The notes beneath the pieces were generated by a model. That model did no database searches. It was not told the origin of the DNA and saw nothing but the letters and a program-made list of their open reading frames with translations. Shown piece after piece: positions 18,001-27,350 of a stretch of DNA of 64,000 bases. Within the stretch, counting starts at the first letter, position 1. Each line of letters opens with the position of its first letter. Made by a program: the position numbers and the translations under genes. The stretch comes from Mycobacteroides sp. CBMA 271 (GTDB lineage: Bacteria > Actinomycetota > Actinomycetes > Mycobacteriales > Mycobacteriaceae), in assembly GCF_009729205.1 (NCBI RefSeq), contig NZ_VTHB01000005.1, forward strand, positions 62,001-126,000, read 5' to 3'.

Positions 18001-19029
18001 ATGACGGCAGCTGACGTGGTACTGGATGGCATGATCGACGGCCCCGGCGGATACACCGGTATCGAGGGTGACGCCCGCTGGGCCGAGCAGGTGCGCCGAC
18101 TGGCTGATCAACGCGGTGCCACGCTGCTCGCGCATAACTACCAGCTTCCCGAGATCCAGGACGTGGCTGACCATGTCGGCGACTCCCTGGCGCTGTCCCG
18201 CATCGCCGCCGAGGCGCCCGAGGACACCATTGTGTTCTGCGGTGTCCACTTCATGGCGGAGACCGCCAAGATTCTCAGCCCGGACAAGACCGTGCTCATT
18301 CCCGATCAGCGCGCCGGGTGCTCGCTCGCCGATTCCATCACCGCCGAGGACCTGCGGGACTGGAAGGCCGAGTTTCCCGACGCCGTCGTGGTTTCGTACG
18401 TCAACACCACCGCGGCCGTGAAGGCGCTCACCGATATCTGCTGCACATCCTCGAATGCCGTCGAGGTCGTTGCGTCGATCGACCCGGACCGTGAGGTGCT
18501 GTTCTGCCCCGACCAGTTCCTCGGCGCACATGTCAAGCGGGTCACGGGCCGAAAGAACCTGCAGATCTGGGCGGGCGAGTGTCACGTGCACGCCGGAATC
18601 AACGGTGAAGAACTTGCGGATCAGGCTCGTTCACATCCGGATGCCGAGCTGTTCGTGCACCCCGAATGCGGTTGTGCGACATCGGCCCTGTACCTCGCCG
18701 GAGAGGGGGCTGTACCTGATGACCGGGTGAAGATCCTCTCGACGGGCGGAATGCTCGATGCTGCCCGCGAAACGCGTGCGCGGGAAGTGCTGGTGGCCAC
18801 CGAGGTTGGCATGCTGCACCAGCTGCGCAAGGCCGCACCCGACGTGAATTTTCTGGCGGTCAACGACCGGGCCTCCTGCACCTATATGAAGATGATCACC
18901 CCGGCGGCGATGCTGCGCTGCCTCGTTGAGGGGCGCGATGAGGTGCACGTAGACCCGGACACCGCGCGACTGGCGCGGCGCAGTGTGCAGCGGATGATCG
19001 AGATCGGACAGCCCGGCGGCGGAGAATGA
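18001..19029 (+). CDS. nadA: Quinolinate synthase A
   Basis: [4Fe-4S] enzyme condensing iminoaspartate with dihydroxyacetone phosphate to quinolinate. The 342-residue product contains [37 protein letters not shown], the cluster cysteine region [21 protein letters not shown] and [11 protein letters not shown]. The frame opens earlier, but ATG 18001 has AGGAGG five bases upstream and is far enough from the operator. It starts nadABC: seven bases separate it from nadB. Controlled from the NrtR operator. Confidence 0.96.
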   Translation: MTAADVVLDGMIDGPGGYTGIEGDARWAEQVRRLADQRGATLLAHNYQLPEIQDVADHVGDSLALSRIAAEAPEDTIVFCGVHFMAETAKILSPDKTVLIPDQRAGCSLADSITAEDLRDWKAEFPDAVVVSYVNTTAAVKALTDICCTSSNAVEVVASIDPDREVLFCPDQFLGAHVKRVTGRKNLQIWAGECHVHAGINGEELADQARSHPDAELFVHPECGCATSALYLAGEGAVPDDRVKILSTGGMLDAARETRAREVLVATEVGMLHQLRKAAPDVNFLAVNDRASCTYMKMITPAAMLRCLVEGRDEVHVDPDTARLARRSVQRMIEIGQPGGGE

Positions 19030-19036
19030 CCGGCAA

Positions 19037-20608
19037 ATGACAGGGTCGGCGGAATCCGGCTGGAGCTTTGATGCAGATGTGGTCGTCGTCGGTGCGGGTG
19101 TCGCCGGACTGGCGGCCGCACTCGCGGCGCATCGACGCGGCCGGAAGGTCGTGGTGCTGAGCAAGATCGGTGCGACCGCCACGCATTTTGCGCAAGGCGG
19201 TATCGCGGTGGTGCTGCCCGATACCGACGACTCGGTCCAGGCCCATGTTCGCGACACGCTGACGGCGGGCGCTGGTCTGTGCGACGCAGATGCGGTGCGG
19301 TCGATCGTGTCGGATGGCTATCGGGCGGTACGCGACCTGGTGGCCGATGGCGCCCGATTCGACGAAACACGTGCGGGGCAATGGGAGTTGACACGCGAAG
19401 GTGGACACGGCACCCGCCGGATCATTCATGCGGGCGGCGATGCAACCGGTGCCGAAGTGCAACGGGCGCTTGATCACGCCGCGGCAACGCTGGACATCCG
19501 GCGCAATCACGTCGTGTACGACATCCTTACTGGTCCCGACGGCGTGGGTGGTGTAGTTGTCGGAAATTCAGACGGTCTAGGTCTGATCCACACGGGAGCG
19601 GTGGTGCTTGCTACCGGCGGGCTCGGGCACCTGTACTCGGCCACCACCAATCCGGAGGGGTCGACCGGGGACGGCATCGCCCTGGCATTGCGTGCCAATG
19701 TGCCGGTCGCCGATATCGAGTTCATCCAGTTTCACCCGACCATGCTGTATGCGCCGCAGGCCACGGGATGCAGGCCGCTCATCAGTGAGGCGGTCCGCGG
19801 GGAGGGTGCCATTCTGGTTGATGCGCATGGGGATTCGGTGACCGACGGGGTACATCCGATGGGTGATTTGGCGCCACGTGATGTGGTGGCTGGGGCGATC
19901 GCCCGGCGGCTGCGCGAGACCGGAGATCGTTGTGTCTATCTCGACGCGCGCACCATCGGCAGCTTCGCCAGCAGATTCCCGACCATCACCGCCGCATGTG
20001 CGGCAGCCGGAATTGATCCGACGGCAGCGCTCATCCCCGTGGTGCCGGGTGCGCACTACAGCTGCGGCGGGGTCGTCACCGATGCGTACGGCCGCACCGC
20101 GGTGCCCGGCCTGTTCGCGGCCGGCGAGGTCGCGCGGACCGGCATGCACGGCGCAAACAGGTTGGCCTCCAACAGTTTGTTGGAGGGTCTCGTGGTGGGT
20201 AGGCGCGCGGGGGAGGCCGCCGCGCAGGTGACCGAGCGACCGGTCATCACCGACGAGCGCCCCCCCGCGCAACCGCGACTCGACCGTCAGCCCCTGCAAG
20301 CGGCAATGACCCGGTGGGCATCGGTACTTCGCGACGCCGACGGGCTCAGCATGCTTGATGCTGAACTGCGTTCGTGCACCGCGGCGCCGGCCCATTCCGA
20401 TCGGATGACACCGCGCGAAGTAGAGGATGCCGCGCTGACCCTCACTGCCCAGGCCGTGGTCGCCGCAGCATCGGCGCGTACCGAATCTCGAGGATGTCAC
20501 GCCCGTTCGGACTGGCCCGAATCCGATCCTGCTTTTGCGGTAAGTCTTTCGGTGCGGCGTGACGCTGACGGATGCGAAGTTGCGCTACCGTCGGGAGTGC
20601 CATGTTGA
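19037..20608 (+). CDS. nadB: L-aspartate oxidase
   Basis: FAD enzyme oxidising L-aspartate to iminoaspartate for NadA. The 523-residue product has the FAD motif VVVVGAGVAGLAAALAAHRRG, THFAQGGIAVVL, the active-site stretch EFIQFHPTMLY, HYSCGGVVTD and LFAAGEVARTGMHGANRLASNSL, all conserved in this succinate-dehydrogenase-like family. ATG 19037 follows nadA by seven bases. Its last seven bases overlap the start of nadC. Confidence 0.96.
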   Translation: MTGSAESGWSFDADVVVVGAGVAGLAAALAAHRRGRKVVVLSKIGATATHFAQGGIAVVLPDTDDSVQAHVRDTLTAGAGLCDADAVRSIVSDGYRAVRDLVADGARFDETRAGQWELTREGGHGTRRIIHAGGDATGAEVQRALDHAAATLDIRRNHVVYDILTGPDGVGGVVVGNSDGLGLIHTGAVVLATGGLGHLYSATTNPEGSTGDGIALALRANVPVADIEFIQFHPTMLYAPQATGCRPLISEAVRGEGAILVDAHGDSVTDGVHPMGDLAPRDVVAGAIARRLRETGDRCVYLDARTIGSFASRFPTITAACAAAGIDPTAALIPVVPGAHYSCGGVVTDAYGRTAVPGLFAAGEVARTGMHGANRLASNSLLEGLVVGRRAGEAAAQVTERPVITDERPPAQPRLDRQPLQAAMTRWASVLRDADGLSMLDAELRSCTAAPAHSDRMTPREVEDAALTLTAQAVVAAASARTESRGCHARSDWPESDPAFAVSLSVRRDADGCEVALPSGVPC

Positions 20609-21468
20609 CTGGAACTTTGACGGAAACCGAACTCGCCGAGGCACGTTCGGTAGTGCAGCGCGCCCTCGCGGAAGATCTACGGTATGGGCCGGATATCACG
20701 AGCCAGGCGACCGTGCCCGCCGATGCCGAATGCACCGCCTCGATGGTAACGCGCGCCGGCGGGGTGATCGCCGGAGTCGATATCGCGCTCATCGTGCTCG
20801 ATGAGGTTGTAGGAGCTGGCAATTACCGCGTGGAGAATCGTCTCGCCGACGGTGCTCGGGTGGGCACCGGAGCCGCGCTGCTCACCGTTTCCGCGCCTAC
20901 ACGTGATCTGCTGACCGCCGAGCGCACCATGCTCAACCTGGTGTGCCATCTTTCGGGGATCGCCACGACCACCGCGGCGTGGGTTGACGCGGTGGATGGT
21001 TCGAGCGCGAAGATCCGGGATACCCGCAAAACGCTTCCGGGCCTGCGTCTGCTACAGAAATATGCCGTCCGCGCGGGCGGCGGGGTGAATCATCGCCTCG
21101 GCCTCGGTGATGCCGCACTGATCAAGGACAACCACGTGGTGGCCGCCGGCTCGGTGGTGGCAGCGCTGCGAGCCGTGCGCGAGATCGCACCGGACATCGA
21201 GTGCGAGGTCGAGGTCGACTCACTCGAACAGCTCGAGGAGGTGATGGCCGAAGGTGCCGAGTTGGTGCTCCTCGACAACTTCCCCGTCTGGCAGACCCAG
21301 GTCGCGGTGCAGCGCCGCGATGCCCGCGCACCGCAGCTCAAGTTGGAGGCCTCCGGCGGACTGTCGCTGGAAACCGCTGCTGCATACGCCAAGACGGGTG
21401 TCGACTACCTCGCGGTGGGTGCGTTGACCCACTCTGCGCGGGTCCTCGATGTCGGTTTGGATATGTAG
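20602..21468 (+). CDS. nadC: Nicotinate-nucleotide pyrophosphorylase (quinolinate PRTase)
   Basis: Converts quinolinate and PRPP to nicotinate mononucleotide, CO2 and PPi. The 288-residue product has EDLRYGPDITSQATV, AERTMLNLVCHLSGIAT, KIRDTRKTLPGLR, KYAVRAGGGVNHRLGL, IKDNHV and EVEVDSLEQLEE, the binding residues of the QAPRTase family. ATG 20602 overlaps the nadB stop and gives the usual N-terminus; the frame extends ten codons further upstream without support. Last gene of the nad operon. Confidence 0.96.
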   Translation: MLTGTLTETELAEARSVVQRALAEDLRYGPDITSQATVPADAECTASMVTRAGGVIAGVDIALIVLDEVVGAGNYRVENRLADGARVGTGAALLTVSAPTRDLLTAERTMLNLVCHLSGIATTTAAWVDAVDGSSAKIRDTRKTLPGLRLLQKYAVRAGGGVNHRLGLGDAALIKDNHVVAAGSVVAALRAVREIAPDIECEVEVDSLEQLEEVMAEGAELVLLDNFPVWQTQVAVQRRDARAPQLKLEASGGLSLETAAAYAKTGVDYLAVGALTHSARVLDVGLDM

Positions 21469-21470
21469 CG

Positions 21471-22505
21471 TCAGTCTCGCTGCGCGGCTTCCACGAATTT
21501 CGTCGTGTAGGTCGCATTGATGTCGATCCGATTCTTTACTGGTGCCACGTTCTTGGAGTACATCCCGAGAATGCGCAGCGCATTCTGAGCGCCTTCGGGT
21601 TTCATCTTTCCGTCTCCGTTGAACATCCCAATGGAATCGGCGATTGACTGGAGATACAGCTCCTTGTTCCCACCGGAGTACTGGGTCGGCATCTTGGCGG
21701 CGATCTCATCGGGCGAATGTTGCTTGATCCACTGCAGTGTCCGCACGAAGGAGGCGACGAGCTTGTGCACGATGTCCGGATGCGCCGTGACGGTGTCGCA
21801 CCGCATATAGAGGGAAGTCGATGGGTACAGACCGCCCAGTGCCTCGCGGGTTCCTGATTCGGTGCGCATGTCGACGAGGACCTTCGCTTTACCGGAGTTC
21901 ACCATTTGCGCCACCGTGGGATCGGTGGTCATTCCCGCATCGATGCCGTCATGATTCATCCCAGCGATGAATGTCTGTCCGGCGCCGACCTTCACACGGT
22001 TGTAGTCGGCCGTATTTAGTCCGGCCTGTCCTGCCAGGGCCTGCGTCAGGAAGTCGGTGGAAGAACCGAGGGAGGTGACTCCGAGGTTCTTACCGCGGAA
22101 GTCGGCGGGGGAGACGATGTCCGCGGCATCCTGGGCGGACACGAGCTCCACCTCGCCCGGAACGTCCGCCATCTGAACCACTGAGGTGAGGCACTGTTCC
22201 TTGGCCTGTAGGTCGATCGTGTGGTCGTAGAAGCCGACGACTGCCTGCACATCACCGGTCAACAGCGCGGTTTCCGCTGTGGCACCGGACTGCTCGCTGA
22301 GGAGGGTGACGTCGATGTCGTTGTCCTTGAAGTACCCAAGCTGCTGCGTGAGCATGGCCGGTAGATAGATGATCTTCTCCAAACCGCCCACCATGATGGT
22401 GACTTGCGGTCTGCCGTTGGTCATCGGGATGTGGCGCGAGTCGCGGCATCCGGCGCCGATGAACATCGCAAGGACGAGAGTGAGTGCGAGCGCGAGCTTT
22501 CTCAT
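21471..22505 (-). CDS. ABC transporter substrate-binding lipoprotein (NitT/TauT, NMT1-like)
   Basis: A 344-residue extracytoplasmic binding protein. The N-terminus (MRKLALALTLVLAMFIGAGC) is a lipoprotein signal ending in a lipobox-like GAGC, so it should be lipid-anchored. The body matches the NMT1/THI5-like periplasmic fold: YLPAMLTQQLGYFKDNDIDVTLLSEQSGATAETALLTGDVQAVVGFYDHT and DFRGKNLGVTSLGSSTDFLTQAL. Likely ligands in this family are sulfonates, nitrate or pyrimidine/thiamine precursors; none is indicated. It is the last gene of a three-gene transporter operon. Confidence 0.85.
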   Translation of the reverse strand: MRKLALALTLVLAMFIGAGCRDSRHIPMTNGRPQVTIMVGGLEKIIYLPAMLTQQLGYFKDNDIDVTLLSEQSGATAETALLTGDVQAVVGFYDHTIDLQAKEQCLTSVVQMADVPGEVELVSAQDAADIVSPADFRGKNLGVTSLGSSTDFLTQALAGQAGLNTADYNRVKVGAGQTFIAGMNHDGIDAGMTTDPTVAQMVNSGKAKVLVDMRTESGTREALGGLYPSTSLYMRCDTVTAHPDIVHKLVASFVRTLQWIKQHSPDEIAAKMPTQYSGGNKELYLQSIADSIGMFNGDGKMKPEGAQNALRILGMYSKNVAPVKNRIDINATYTTKFVEAAQRD

Positions 22506-22507
22506 CG

Positions 22508-23383
22508 TCACACCCCGTGGCCCGAGCCGGCCTGCGACGGGCGCCATTTCAGCAGCCGAGATTCGGCGATTCCGATCAGCCACTCGGCGAGCAGGGCGAC
22601 CACCGTGATGATGATCATGCCGGCATAAATACCCGCCGAATCGAAGGTGCCCTGGGCATTGCTGATCAGCAGACCCAATCCCTTGCTCGCGCCGGCGTAT
22701 TCGCCGACCACGGCACCGATGAGGGCGAACCCGAACGCAGTGTGCAGACTCGACAGAATCCAGCTGGTTGCGCTGGGCAGCACGATTGAGGTCAGGATGC
22801 GGGTGGGGCTGGCGCCGAGGATTCGGGCATTGTTGATCACATTGCCGTCGACCTCACGTGCGCCGGTGAAGGCGTTGAAGAAGACCGCGAAGAAAACCAG
22901 CACCACGACGGTGGCGACCTTGGAGCTCAGCCCCAAGCCGAACCAGATGATGAATAGGGAAGCCAGCACAATGCGGGGAACCGCGTTGAGCGCCTTGATG
23001 AATGGTGCCAGCACCTCGGACCAGTACCTGCTGCGTCCCAGGAGCACACCGAGCGTCACCCCGGCGACCGTTCCGATGAGGAAGCCCAGGACGGCTTCCT
23101 GCACGGTGGTGAATATCTGCAGCCACACCGTGCCGAACTGGGTGCCGATGGTGAACCACTCGACGAGTCGGTCCCAGATCAGGGAGGGCTTGGAGTAGAA
23201 GAAGGGGTCGAGCCATACCGTTGCCGCGAACTCCCACGACGCCAGCCAGACCACGACAAGGAGCGTGCGCAGACCCCAGATTCGGATTTTGTTGCGGCGC
23301 AGATTCTTCTGCGCCCGCCGTAGAATCTGCTCGTCGGTTTCGGGGAAAGGTCGAATCGGCTGATCCAGCAGATCACGCGACAT
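22508..23383 (-). CDS. ABC transporter permease (NitT/TauT/SsuC type)
   Basis: A 291-residue inner-membrane permease with about six membrane segments. The BPD_transp_1 domain contains the EAA-like loop GASPTRILTSIVLPSATSWILSSLHTAFGFALIGAVVGEYAGASKGLG. Start ATG 23383 is chosen because it overlaps the upstream ATPase gene by 11 bases; the open frame further upstream lies inside that gene. The stop is two bases before the binding-protein start. Confidence 0.88.
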   Translation of the reverse strand: MSRDLLDQPIRPFPETDEQILRRAQKNLRRNKIRIWGLRTLLVVVWLASWEFAATVWLDPFFYSKPSLIWDRLVEWFTIGTQFGTVWLQIFTTVQEAVLGFLIGTVAGVTLGVLLGRSRYWSEVLAPFIKALNAVPRIVLASLFIIWFGLGLSSKVATVVVLVFFAVFFNAFTGAREVDGNVINNARILGASPTRILTSIVLPSATSWILSSLHTAFGFALIGAVVGEYAGASKGLGLLISNAQGTFDSAGIYAGMIIITVVALLAEWLIGIAESRLLKWRPSQAGSGHGV

Positions 23384-24182
23384 TGGACTCTCCCTTCGCG
23401 CGGGCAGCCTCGACCTGATCGCGCAGGGTTTCCCAGATTTCGCGGTAGATGGCGCGGAATTCGTCCGTGAGCCGGACCTCTTCAACGTCCCGCGGTCTTG
23501 AGAGTTTCACTGGAAAGTCTCCACAGACAGTCGCAGGGCTGGCGGTCATCACCAGGACACGGTCGGCCAGCGCTATCGCTTCCTCGAGATCGTGGGTGAC
23601 AAATATGACGGCGGCACCGGTGCCCGACCATACTCGCAGCAACTCGTCCTGCATGAGTTGTCGGGTCTGTACGTCGAGGGCGCTGAACGGCTCGTCCATG
23701 AGCAGGATTTCGGGTTCGTTGACGAGCGTCTGCGCCAATGAGACGCGCTTGCGCATACCGCCGGAGAGTTGATGCGGGTAGTACTTCTCGAACCCCGCTA
23801 GTCCGACAGTCCGCACCCAGCGGGCGGCCTTCTCGTGGGCGTCTTTCCTGTCGTCACCACGATAGATCGGCCCGAGGGCTACGTTGTCGATGACGTTCTT
23901 CCACGGCAACACCGCGTCCTGCTGGAACATGTATCCGATGCCGGATGGGATGCCGGACACGTCCTTGCCGCGTACCAGGACACGACCTGCCGACGGGGGC
24001 TCCAGACCGGAGACCAGCGACAGGGTGGTGGATTTTCCGCACCCGGTGGGACCAACGACGGCGACGAATTCACCCGCATCGATGTTGATGTCCAGATCCC
24101 GGACCGCGGTATGGATGCCGTTGTCCCGGTTGGAGGGGAACCGTTTGGTTGCTCCCCGAAGTTCGATGAGTGGATGCGCCAT
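23373..24182 (-). CDS. ABC transporter ATP-binding protein (NitT/TauT/SsuB type)
   Basis: A 269-residue ATPase with Walker A GPTGCGKST (residues 44-52), Q-loop MFQQDAVLPWKN, signature LSGGMRKR, Walker B ILLMDEPFSALD and the H-loop VTHDLEEAIALADRV. First gene of the transporter operon, energising uptake through the downstream permease. Its ATG at 24182 faces a histidine-kinase gene starting at 24324, leaving a 141-base shared promoter region. Confidence 0.92.
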   Translation of the reverse strand: MAHPLIELRGATKRFPSNRDNGIHTAVRDLDINIDAGEFVAVVGPTGCGKSTTLSLVSGLEPPSAGRVLVRGKDVSGIPSGIGYMFQQDAVLPWKNVIDNVALGPIYRGDDRKDAHEKAARWVRTVGLAGFEKYYPHQLSGGMRKRVSLAQTLVNEPEILLMDEPFSALDVQTRQLMQDELLRVWSGTGAAVIFVTHDLEEAIALADRVLVMTASPATVCGDFPVKLSRPRDVEEVRLTDEFRAIYREIWETLRDQVEAARAKGESNVA

Positions 24183-24310
24183 CGCACGTCTCCTTCGTTA
24201 GCCGCTGGGGACTGAAGATAAGTGGTGGGTGTCACAGTTATCTGCTTGTGCGCACTACCCGCGCAAATCGCCGATTTCCCCAGTTTTGCGCATTCTGCGC
24301 ATGCGCTGCT

Positions 24311-24316
24311 TAGGCT
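24311..24316 (+). promoter_or_regulatory. -10 box of the citA-like kinase (leaderless start)
   Basis: TAGGCT followed by exactly seven bases and the ATG at 24324, with no ribosome site. Upstream there are palindromes GTGCGCAC (24248-24255) and GCGCATGCGC (24297-24306) that could be regulator sites. Confidence 0.5.
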
Positions 24317-24323
24317 CTGGCTC

Positions 24324-26009
24324 ATGGGCTCCGGGAAGCGTGCTGCGCTGCGACTGCGCACCCAGGTGCTCCTCTTGCAGGTTGCGGTTGTGTTCCTCGC
24401 GCTGGGTGTCGCTTTCGGCGTCCTGGCTGTGGTGGGTGATCGGCGGCTTTCCTCGGAACATGGACAGCGAGCGCTGGCGATCGCACGAACGGTCGCGGCC
24501 ATGCCGGAAGTGCGTGCCAGGGTGGCCGAGTACGCCCGCGGCACCCTCACCCCGGGCGCCGGCTTAACCGACCAACTTGCGGACGGGCAGTTGCAACACG
24601 TCGCTACCGCGGTGCAGCAGCGCAGTGATGCTTTGTTCGTGGTTATCACCGATGAACATGGCGTCCGATTGGCCCATCCCACCGAGGAGAGACTCGGGCA
24701 CCCGGTGAGTACCAGCCCGTCTGACGCATTGGCCGGACGCGATGTGGTCGTAGAGGAAAGAGGCACGCTGGGCGACTCGGTGCGTGCCAAAGTTCCAGTA
24801 CAGCAACCTGATTCATCGAACGTGGTCGGCGAGGTTAGCGTCGGAGTCTCGATAGCGGCGGTGCGCGAGCGTCTGATCTCTGACCTGTGGGTTGCGGGAT
24901 GGGTTGTAGGGGTGGCGTTCTTGTTCGGAATCGCGGGCTCGGTGCTGCTTGCTCGTCGGTGGCGCAACCTCACCCTTGGGCTGGAGCCCGATGAACTGGC
25001 GGAGCTGGTGCGCCAACAGGCCGCCGTCCTGCATGGAATCGGGGAGGGCGTGCTGGCGATCGATGCCGAGGGAAAGACCACCGTCGTCAACGGTGAAGCC
25101 GGGCGGCTGCTGGGTTTGGGCGAAGTGGCGGGGCGGCCGGTCGACGGCATTGGCCTGACCCCAAGGGTTCTGTCGGTGCTTCGCGAGATGTCGGCGGTGC
25201 CGGTGCTGGCGACGGTGGGTGAGCGAGTCGTGGTGGCGACCGCACGCCCGGTGACCCGCGACGGGCGTGCGTTGGGCGCGGTGCTCACCGTGCGCGATCG
25301 AACAGATGTTGAGTCATTGACCCGACAGCTCGATGCGGTGCAGTCGATGAGTACTGTGCTGCGGGCGCAACGCCATGAATTCGCGAATCGCCTGCATCTG
25401 TTGAGTGGGTTGGTACACGGAAACCGGAACCGCGAGGCCGCGCACTATCTGGACGAGCTGCTTGGCACCGGCCCGCTTGGGGCTGCGCTCCCGGAGATCG
25501 AGACACTTCGTGATCCGTATGTGCAGGCCTTCGTCGCGGCGAAGATGGCCAATGCGCGAGAGGCGGGCGTCACGCTGGTAGTGGGGGATAACACCTGGGT
25601 ATCAGGTGCTCTCGTGCATCTGGTGGACGTCACGACGGTATTAGGAAACCTGATCGACAACGCCATCGACGCGGCGCGCACCGGTGTAGATCCTCAGCGG
25701 CGGGTTGAGGTCGGGCTGGTGCAGGACGGCACGACACTGCATATCACTGTCGCCGACAGTGGCGACGGTATCGGCGAATCCATGACCGAAACGCTTTTCG
25801 CAGAAGGCGTCTCGACCAAGGAAGTCGGCGGGGTTCCGGGTGGCCGAGGAGTGGGTCTGGCGTTGGCTCGTCAAGTCGCTCGTGGTCTTGGCGGCGACGT
25901 CTGGTTGTCTGCGGTGTCGGAGGCAGCGCCGGGGCTGCGGGGAGCGGAATTCATCGCGCGGATGCCGACGGTGATGGCGGAAGATGAAGGGAACAAGCCC
26001 GATGAGTGA
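24324..26009 (+). CDS. CitA/DcuS-family sensor histidine kinase
   Basis: A 561-residue membrane kinase. It starts with a membrane helix (LQVAVVFLALGVAFGVLAVV), an extracytoplasmic PDC-type sensor domain (~residues 35-170), a second helix (WVAGWVVGVAFLFGIAGSVLL), a PAS domain (AVLHGIGEGVLAIDAEG) and a catalytic core with H-box LRAQRHEFANRLHLLSGLVH, N-box NLIDNAIDA and G-boxes DSGDGIGE and GGRGVGLALAR. Relatives sense citrate or C4-dicarboxylates. It overlaps the response regulator by eight bases. The -10 box just before ATG 24324 supports this start over longer versions. Confidence 0.88.
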   Translation: MGSGKRAALRLRTQVLLLQVAVVFLALGVAFGVLAVVGDRRLSSEHGQRALAIARTVAAMPEVRARVAEYARGTLTPGAGLTDQLADGQLQHVATAVQQRSDALFVVITDEHGVRLAHPTEERLGHPVSTSPSDALAGRDVVVEERGTLGDSVRAKVPVQQPDSSNVVGEVSVGVSIAAVRERLISDLWVAGWVVGVAFLFGIAGSVLLARRWRNLTLGLEPDELAELVRQQAAVLHGIGEGVLAIDAEGKTTVVNGEAGRLLGLGEVAGRPVDGIGLTPRVLSVLREMSAVPVLATVGERVVVATARPVTRDGRALGAVLTVRDRTDVESLTRQLDAVQSMSTVLRAQRHEFANRLHLLSGLVHGNRNREAAHYLDELLGTGPLGAALPEIETLRDPYVQAFVAAKMANAREAGVTLVVGDNTWVSGALVHLVDVTTVLGNLIDNAIDAARTGVDPQRRVEVGLVQDGTTLHITVADSGDGIGESMTETLFAEGVSTKEVGGVPGGRGVGLALARQVARGLGGDVWLSAVSEAAPGLRGAEFIARMPTVMAEDEGNKPDE

Positions 26010-26670
26010 ACCCGACCTTTTGGTTCTGATCGTCGATGACGACTTCCGGGTGGCCAACTTGCACGCCGGAATTGTTGAGGCGGTACCGGGTTTCACCGTG
26101 GCGGCGACCGCGAACAGCCTGGGTGTGGCGCGTGACGCGTCGGCATCGACGAACATCGATCTGGCGTTGGTCGATGTGTATCTACCCGATGGTTCCGGGA
26201 TCGACTTCATTCGCGAATTGCGTTGCGACGCAATGGTCCTATCGGCGGCGGCGGACGGAAAGGTTATCCGGCAGGCATTGGCTGCCGGTGCGGTCAGCTA
26301 TTTGGTGAAGCCTTTCGTGAATGTTGCCTTGGTGTCCCGACTGACCGCATACGCGCGCTACCGCAAGATACTTCGCGGCGACGGGCTCAGCACCGCCGAG
26401 GTGGACGCCGCATTGGATTCCTTGCGGCCGGTCGTGAGTGCGACACGCCAGGCGGTTGCTACGTCGCCGACCAAGCAGACCATCATGCGGGCCGTCCGAG
26501 ATGCGTCCGCACCCATGTCTTCTGCGGAAGTGGCGGTAACGGTGGGCATCTCCCGCGCAACGGCGCAACGCTATCTCGCCTCGCTGGTGGGTAACTCGGA
26601 GTTGGAGATGCGCTTGCGGTACGGAACCACCGGGCGCCCCGAGCAAGAGTTCCTCATTCCAGGAACGTGA
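26002..26670 (+). CDS. CitB/DcuR-family response regulator
   Basis: A 222-residue regulator paired with the preceding kinase. The receiver has VDDDFRVANLH, phosphoacceptor Asp in LALVDVYLPDGSGI (near residue 57), VLSAAADG and the conserved Lys in YLVKPF. The C-terminus is a CitB-type HTH (SSAEVAVTVGISRATAQRYLASLV). ATG 26002 overlaps the kinase stop and is preceded by GAAGGGA; an in-frame ATG at 25984 sits on that site. Targets might be the divergent ABC transporter (inference). It overlaps the convergent nitroreductase by 17 bases. Confidence 0.9.
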   Translation: MSEPDLLVLIVDDDFRVANLHAGIVEAVPGFTVAATANSLGVARDASASTNIDLALVDVYLPDGSGIDFIRELRCDAMVLSAAADGKVIRQALAAGAVSYLVKPFVNVALVSRLTAYARYRKILRGDGLSTAEVDAALDSLRPVVSATRQAVATSPTKQTIMRAVRDASAPMSSAEVAVTVGISRATAQRYLASLVGNSELEMRLRYGTTGRPEQEFLIPGT

Positions 26671-27301
26671 CGTTCTCACTGACCGGGTCGCGCGGTGCGC
26701 GTACCGAATTGACCGGTGCGTCGGGGTTCGCATAGCCGATCGATACTGCGCAGACCAGGTTCAGACTCTCCGGCAGGTTGAGCACCGGGCGGATCGCTTC
26801 GGGAAACATGGCAGGAGCTACCTGCATGCAGGAACCGATCCCGTGCGACTGCAACGCCAGGGCAAGAGTCTGCAGATACATTCCCACGCCGGCAACATCG
26901 GCAAGGCCCAGGCGCGAGTCCACGCCGACGATGGCCGCGGTGGGTGCGCCGAAGAATCTAAAGTTTCGTAGACCAGCCTCGAAACGCGTCTCGGGGTCGT
27001 CGCGCCGGACGCCGAGTGCGCCGTAGACCTGGACGCCCACCGCGAACCGATGGGCGTTGTACTCCTCGGGTAGTTCCATGCGGCCCAGGCCGTTGGTCTG
27101 CACGCATGTCACCAGGGACTCGACGAGGCGCTCCCGTGTTGCTCCCTCCGCGATGACAACCCGCCACGGCTGGATATTCGAGTTGGACGGCGCGCGCTGA
27201 GCGGTCTCCAGTGCAGATACCAAAACGTCTCGGGGAACCGGCGTCGGCAAGAAGTCGCGGATCGAGGAACGGTCGCGGACCAGCTGGTCGAAATCAGTCA
27301 C
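26654..27301 (-). CDS. Nitroreductase-family flavoprotein
   Basis: A 215-residue FMN enzyme. The N-terminal RDRSSIRDFLPTPVPRDVLVSALETAQRAPSNSNIQPWRVVI is the family's FMN-binding signature, and LALALQSHGIGSCMQ plus the C-terminal VSIGYANPDAPVN complete it. Such enzymes reduce nitroaromatics, quinones or flavins with NAD(P)H; the physiological substrate is unknown. No clear operon partner: the stop overlaps the response-regulator gene. Confidence 0.88.
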   Translation of the reverse strand: MTDFDQLVRDRSSIRDFLPTPVPRDVLVSALETAQRAPSNSNIQPWRVVIAEGATRERLVESLVTCVQTNGLGRMELPEEYNAHRFAVGVQVYGALGVRRDDPETRFEAGLRNFRFFGAPTAAIVGVDSRLGLADVAGVGMYLQTLALALQSHGIGSCMQVAPAMFPEAIRPVLNLPESLNLVCAVSIGYANPDAPVNSVRAPRDPVSENVTFLE

Positions 27302-27350
27302 GCATCAGTATGGGCACCATCGGCCCATAATTTCAACACCTGATGAATAA

